Shown piece by piece: positions 32,355 to 35,345 of a stretch of DNA of 35,345 nucleotides. Origin of the DNA: Cellulomonas sp. ACRRI (lineage in GTDB: Bacteria > Actinomycetota > Actinomycetes > Actinomycetales > Cellulomonadaceae); NCBI RefSeq assembly GCF_022346185.1, contig NZ_JAKRMS010000028.1, positions 1-35,345 of the forward strand, written 5' to 3'. The position numbers and the translations under genes were made by a program. The notes beneath the pieces were generated by a model that had not been told where the DNA came from, did not search any database, and saw nothing but the letters and a program-made list of their open reading frames with translations. Within the stretch, counting starts at the first letter, position 1. Each line of letters starts with the position of its first letter.

Positions 32355-33791
32355 ATGACAGCGCTGTCGACCCCCGTCGCCCCACCCCGGCTCGCGCCGC
32401 ACCCCGACCGGCTGCTGCCCGCCGACCCGGCGACGCGGTCGGTCGCCCGCGAGCTGTACGCGGCGGTGCGGGACCTGCCGATCGTGTCCCCGCACGGGCA
32501 CGTGCCGGCCCGGTGGCTGGCCGAGGACACCCCGTTCCCCGACCCGACCGCGCTGCTCATCACGCCGGACCACTACCTGACCCGCCTGCTGCACGCGCGC
32601 GGCGTGCCGCTCGAGGACCTCGGCGTCGGGGTGGCCGACCCGACGCCCGCGCAGTCCCGGGCCGCGTTCCGGCTGCTGTGCCGGCACTGGCCGACGTTCC
32701 GCGGGACGCCGGTGAAGCTCTGGCTGGAGCAGGTGCTGGTCGAGGTGCTCGGCGTCGACCTGGTGCCGTCCGAGGCGAGCGCCGACGACCTCTACGACGC
32801 GATCGCCGGCCGCGTCGCCGAGCCCGGGTTCCGGCCGCGGGCGCTGTACGACCGGTTCCGGCTCGACGTGCTCGCCACGACCGACGACCCCTGCGACGAC
32901 CTCGCCCACCACGCCGCGCTGCGCGCCGACCCGACCTGGCAGGGCCGGGTCGTCCCGACGTTCCGCCCCGACCGGTACCTGGAGGCTGGCACCCCCGGCT
33001 GGGCCGACCGCGTCGACGCGCTGGGCGAGGTCGCCGGGGCGGACACCGGCACGCTCGCGGGCTGGGTCGACGCGATGGAGCGCCGGCGGGCGCACTTCGC
33101 GGCGCACGGCGCGGTGTCGTCCGACCACGGCCACCGGGACGCGGCGATGGCGCCCCTCGACCCGGCCGACGGCGAGCGGCTGTACGCCGCGGCCCGGGCC
33201 GGGACCGCGACGCCCGCGGAGGCGGAGGCGCTGCGCCGCGGCCTGCTGTTCGAGATGGCGCGGATGTCGAGCGAGGACGGCCTCGTGATGACGCTGCACC
33301 CGGGCGTGCGCCGCGACCACCACGCCCCGTCCCGCGAGCGCCTCGGCACCGACATCGGCGCCGACATCCCGGCGACCGTCGAGTTCACCGACGCCCTACG
33401 CCCGGTGCTGCACGCCTTCGGCACCCACCCGCGGTTCCGGCTGGTCGTGTTCACGATCGACGAGACGACGTTCTCCCGCGAGCTCGCCCCGCTGGCCGGC
33501 TTCTACCCGTCGCTCTACGTCGGGGCGCCGTGGTGGTTCCTCGACGCGCCCGACGCGATGGAGCGGTACCGGGCGGCCGTCACCGAGACGGCCGGGTTCG
33601 CCAAGACCTCCGGGTTCGTCGACGACACCCGGGCCTACCTGTCCATCCCCGCCCGGCACGACGCGAGCCGGCGCGCGGACGCCGCGTACCTGGCCCGGCT
33701 CGTCACCGACCACCGGCTGACCCTCGACGAGGCGCACGAGACCGCCGTCGACCTCGTCACCACCATCCCGAGAGAGGCGTTCCGGCTGTGA
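32355..33791 (+). CDS. uxaC: Glucuronate isomerase
   Basis: A 478-residue amidohydrolase-fold enzyme that isomerises D-glucuronate to D-fructuronate (EC 5.3.1.12). The metal motif is HGH (H47 and H49 in SPHGHVPARWL). Other family marks are VKLWLEQVL, VVPTFRPDRYLE, LVMTLHPGVRRDHH and the ending TTIPREAFRL. Length matches. The start at 32355 follows AACCAT by six bases and may be leaderless. The stop overlaps the next gene (GTGA), forming a two-gene unit with uxuB. Confidence 0.93.
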   Translation: MTALSTPVAPPRLAPHPDRLLPADPATRSVARELYAAVRDLPIVSPHGHVPARWLAEDTPFPDPTALLITPDHYLTRLLHARGVPLEDLGVGVADPTPAQSRAAFRLLCRHWPTFRGTPVKLWLEQVLVEVLGVDLVPSEASADDLYDAIAGRVAEPGFRPRALYDRFRLDVLATTDDPCDDLAHHAALRADPTWQGRVVPTFRPDRYLEAGTPGWADRVDALGEVAGADTGTLAGWVDAMERRRAHFAAHGAVSSDHGHRDAAMAPLDPADGERLYAAARAGTATPAEAEALRRGLLFEMARMSSEDGLVMTLHPGVRRDHHAPSRERLGTDIGADIPATVEFTDALRPVLHAFGTHPRFRLVVFTIDETTFSRELAPLAGFYPSLYVGAPWWFLDAPDAMERYRAAVTETAGFAKTSGFVDDTRAYLSIPARHDASRRADAAYLARLVTDHRLTLDEAHETAVDLVTTIPREAFRL

Positions 33792-35206
33792 TCACCCTCC
33801 CCGAGCACCGCCTGACCACCCCCACCGGCCTGCGGCTGTCCCGCGCCGCCGGCCACGGCCGCCCCGCCGCGCCGGTGCGCGTCGTGCACCTGGGGCTGGG
33901 CGGCTTCTTCCGCGCCCACCAGGCCTGGTACACCGACAACGCCCCCGACGCCGCCGGCTGGGGCATCGCCGCCTTCACCGGTCGCTCCCGCACGCTGGCG
34001 GAGGCACTGGGCCCGCAGGACGGGCTGTACACGCTGGTCACCCGGGCCGCCGACGGCGAGCGGTTCCGCGTCGTGTCGAGCGTGTCGGCCGCGCACGGCG
34101 GCGACGAGCACGACGCCTGGCTGGGCTACTGGGCGGACCGCGCCGTCGCGGTCGCGACCTTCACCGTGACCGAGGCCGGCTACGTCCGGACCGCGTCCGG
34201 CGCCCTGGACACCGACCGCGGCGACGTGCGGGCCGACGTGGCCGCGCTGCGCGCCGACCGGCACGGCCCGGTGCGGACGGTCCCGGGCCGGGTGGTCGCG
34301 GGCCTGCGGCTGCGCCGGGCGACCGGGGCGGGGCCGATGACGCTGCTGCCCTGCGACAACCTGCCCGAGAACGGCGCCGCGCTGCGCCGGGTGGTGCTGG
34401 AGCTCGCCGACCTCGTGGACCCGGCGCTCGCCGAGTGGGTCGGGGAGCACGTCGCGTTCGGCACCACGATGGTCGACCGGATCACCCCGGCCACGACCGA
34501 CGCCGGGCGCGAGGCGGTGCGCGCCGCGACCGGGCTCGCCGACGCCGCGCCCGTCGTGACCGAGCCGTTCTCCGAGTGGGTCGTCGCCGGGGAGTTCCCC
34601 GCCGGGCGCCCCGCGTGGGACGACGCGGGCGCGCAGCTCGTCGAGGACGTGCTGCCGTTCGAGCAGCGCAAGCTCTGGCTGCTCAACGGCGCCCACTCGC
34701 TGCTGGCCTACGCGGGCGGCGCCCTCGGGTACCGGACCGTGGCGGACGCGATCGCCGACCGCCGGCTGCGCGGCTGGGTCGAGACGTGGTGGGACGAGGC
34801 CGCGCGGCACCTGGACCTGCCCGCCGACGAGGTCAGCGCGTACCGGCGCGCGCTGCTCGACCGGTTCGGCAACCCGCGGATCGAGCACCTGCTGACGCAG
34901 ATCGCCGCGGACGGCTCGGAGAAGCTGCCCGTGCGGGTGGCGCCGGTGCTGGTCGCCGAGTGCCGCGCGGGACGCGTCCCGGCGGGGGCCGCCACGACCG
35001 TCGCGGCGTGGGCGCTGCACCTGCGCGGGCAGGGCGGCGCGGTCACGGAGGCGCGGCCGGAGCGCGTGGCGGGCCTGGCGGACGGCGACCTCGCGACGTC
35101 GGTCCGCGCGGTCCTGGACCGACTGGGCGCGGGCCTGGGCGCGCACGAGCCCCTGGTCGCGGCGGTCCTGGACCAGGCCCGCGCCCTGGAGTTCCTGGCC
35201 GCCTGA
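33788..35206 (+). CDS. uxuB: Fructuronate reductase / mannitol dehydrogenase family
   Basis: A 472-residue long-chain polyol dehydrogenase. The N-terminal NAD site reads HLGLGGFFRAHQAWYTD, and the C-terminal active site K-x4-N-x2-H appears in RKLWLLNGAHS. Members reduce D-fructuronate to D-mannonate (EC 1.1.1.57) or oxidise mannitol; the neighbours uxaC and uxuA favour the uronate role. Together the three enzymes convert glucuronate to 2-keto-3-deoxygluconate. GTG 33788 overlaps the uxaC stop. No kinase or aldolase for the last steps is in the window. Confidence 0.9.
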   Translation: MITLPEHRLTTPTGLRLSRAAGHGRPAAPVRVVHLGLGGFFRAHQAWYTDNAPDAAGWGIAAFTGRSRTLAEALGPQDGLYTLVTRAADGERFRVVSSVSAAHGGDEHDAWLGYWADRAVAVATFTVTEAGYVRTASGALDTDRGDVRADVAALRADRHGPVRTVPGRVVAGLRLRRATGAGPMTLLPCDNLPENGAALRRVVLELADLVDPALAEWVGEHVAFGTTMVDRITPATTDAGREAVRAATGLADAAPVVTEPFSEWVVAGEFPAGRPAWDDAGAQLVEDVLPFEQRKLWLLNGAHSLLAYAGGALGYRTVADAIADRRLRGWVETWWDEAARHLDLPADEVSAYRRALLDRFGNPRIEHLLTQIAADGSEKLPVRVAPVLVAECRAGRVPAGAATTVAAWALHLRGQGGAVTEARPERVAGLADGDLATSVRAVLDRLGAGLGAHEPLVAAVLDQARALEFLAA

Positions 35207-35246
35207 CCCCGCGCGGCGCGCGGCCCCGCCGAGCGTCGCCCCCGCG

Positions 35247-35345
35247 CGCCCCAAGCCCGCGCGCCCTCGCCCACGCGCCCCGCCCGCGCGCCCCTCCCCC
35301 GCGCGCGGGCGGGGCGCGTGGGCGAGGGCGCGCGGGCTTGGGGCG
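35247..35345. repeat. Perfect 45-bp inverted repeat at the window end
   Basis: Arms 35247-35291 and 35301-35345 are exact reverse complements with a 9-base loop. The right arm ends on the last base given, so the repeat may continue outside. It lies 40 bases after the uxuB stop and could be a large terminator. A fold-back artefact at a contig end is also possible. Confidence 0.85.

Noticed and set aside
35207..35345. CRISPR or tandem repeat at the right edge
   Set aside because: The sequence is a single inverted repeat with a 9-base loop, not spaced direct repeats.

Overview
The window is very GC-rich (roughly 75%), with dense genes, many GTG starts, many 1-4 base start/stop overlaps (ATGA/GTGA), and at least eleven genes that look leaderless. 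Together with a beta-glucoside PTS, a uronate pathway, LAL-type LuxR and TetR regulators and WXG/ESX-type proteins, this points to an actinobacterium, most plausibly a Cellulomonas-like member of the Micrococcales. That placement is inferred from style and content; no marker gene is present. I see no tRNA, rRNA, CRISPR array, transposase or integrase.

Layout. 0-0.5 kb: gene-free edge with hairpins. 0.5-7.7 kb: redox and stress genes: an OsmC-like protein, a large LAL regulator, an FMN reductase, a pirin, and a zinc alcohol/formaldehyde dehydrogenase coupled to a small tail-anchored protein. 7.3-10 kb: a lipoprotein translationally coupled to a SNF2 helicase. 10-11.7 kb: a compact cassette with two ADP-ribosyltransferase (ART) domains, one complete and one cut at its N-terminus, an 88-residue protein between them, a LacI C-terminal fragment on the other strand at the cut, and a 66-bp near-perfect palindrome beside it. 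11.7-17.6 kb: transporters and two divergent TetR regulators; each TetR has a recognisable palindrome at its own promoter and a matching one at a second promoter (a DMT exporter; an SRPBCC-MFS-Dabb operon).

17.6-21.2 kb and 26.7-29.8 kb: two leftward clusters of type VII secretion (ESX)-associated proteins. They include an EspC-like protein, a WXG protein with a glycine-rich membrane segment, a WXG-DUF1023-type alpha/beta hydrolase, lipoprotein and membrane partners, and two proteins sharing a C-terminal domain. No secretion ATPase or channel gene lies in the window. Between them (21.3-26.7 kb) is a beta-glucoside PTS island: 6-phospho-beta-glucosidase and HPr leftward; EIIBCA, a LicT/BglG antiterminator and a stand-alone EIIB rightward. 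Both transcripts start in one 230-bp divergent region and both leaders carry a ribonucleic antiterminator (RAT) overlapping an intrinsic terminator, so the LicT homologue very likely controls both sides.

30-35.2 kb: a hexuronate pathway with mannonate dehydratase (UxuA), a LacI regulator, glucuronate isomerase (UxaC) and fructuronate reductase (UxuB), with two similar LacI-type palindromes upstream of uxuA and uxaC. The window ends in a perfect 45-bp inverted repeat that reaches its last base.

The parts most worth attention are the ART cassette with its rearranged edge, the paired RAT leaders, the two TetR operator pairs, and the orphan ESX-type clusters with their shared C-terminal domain.
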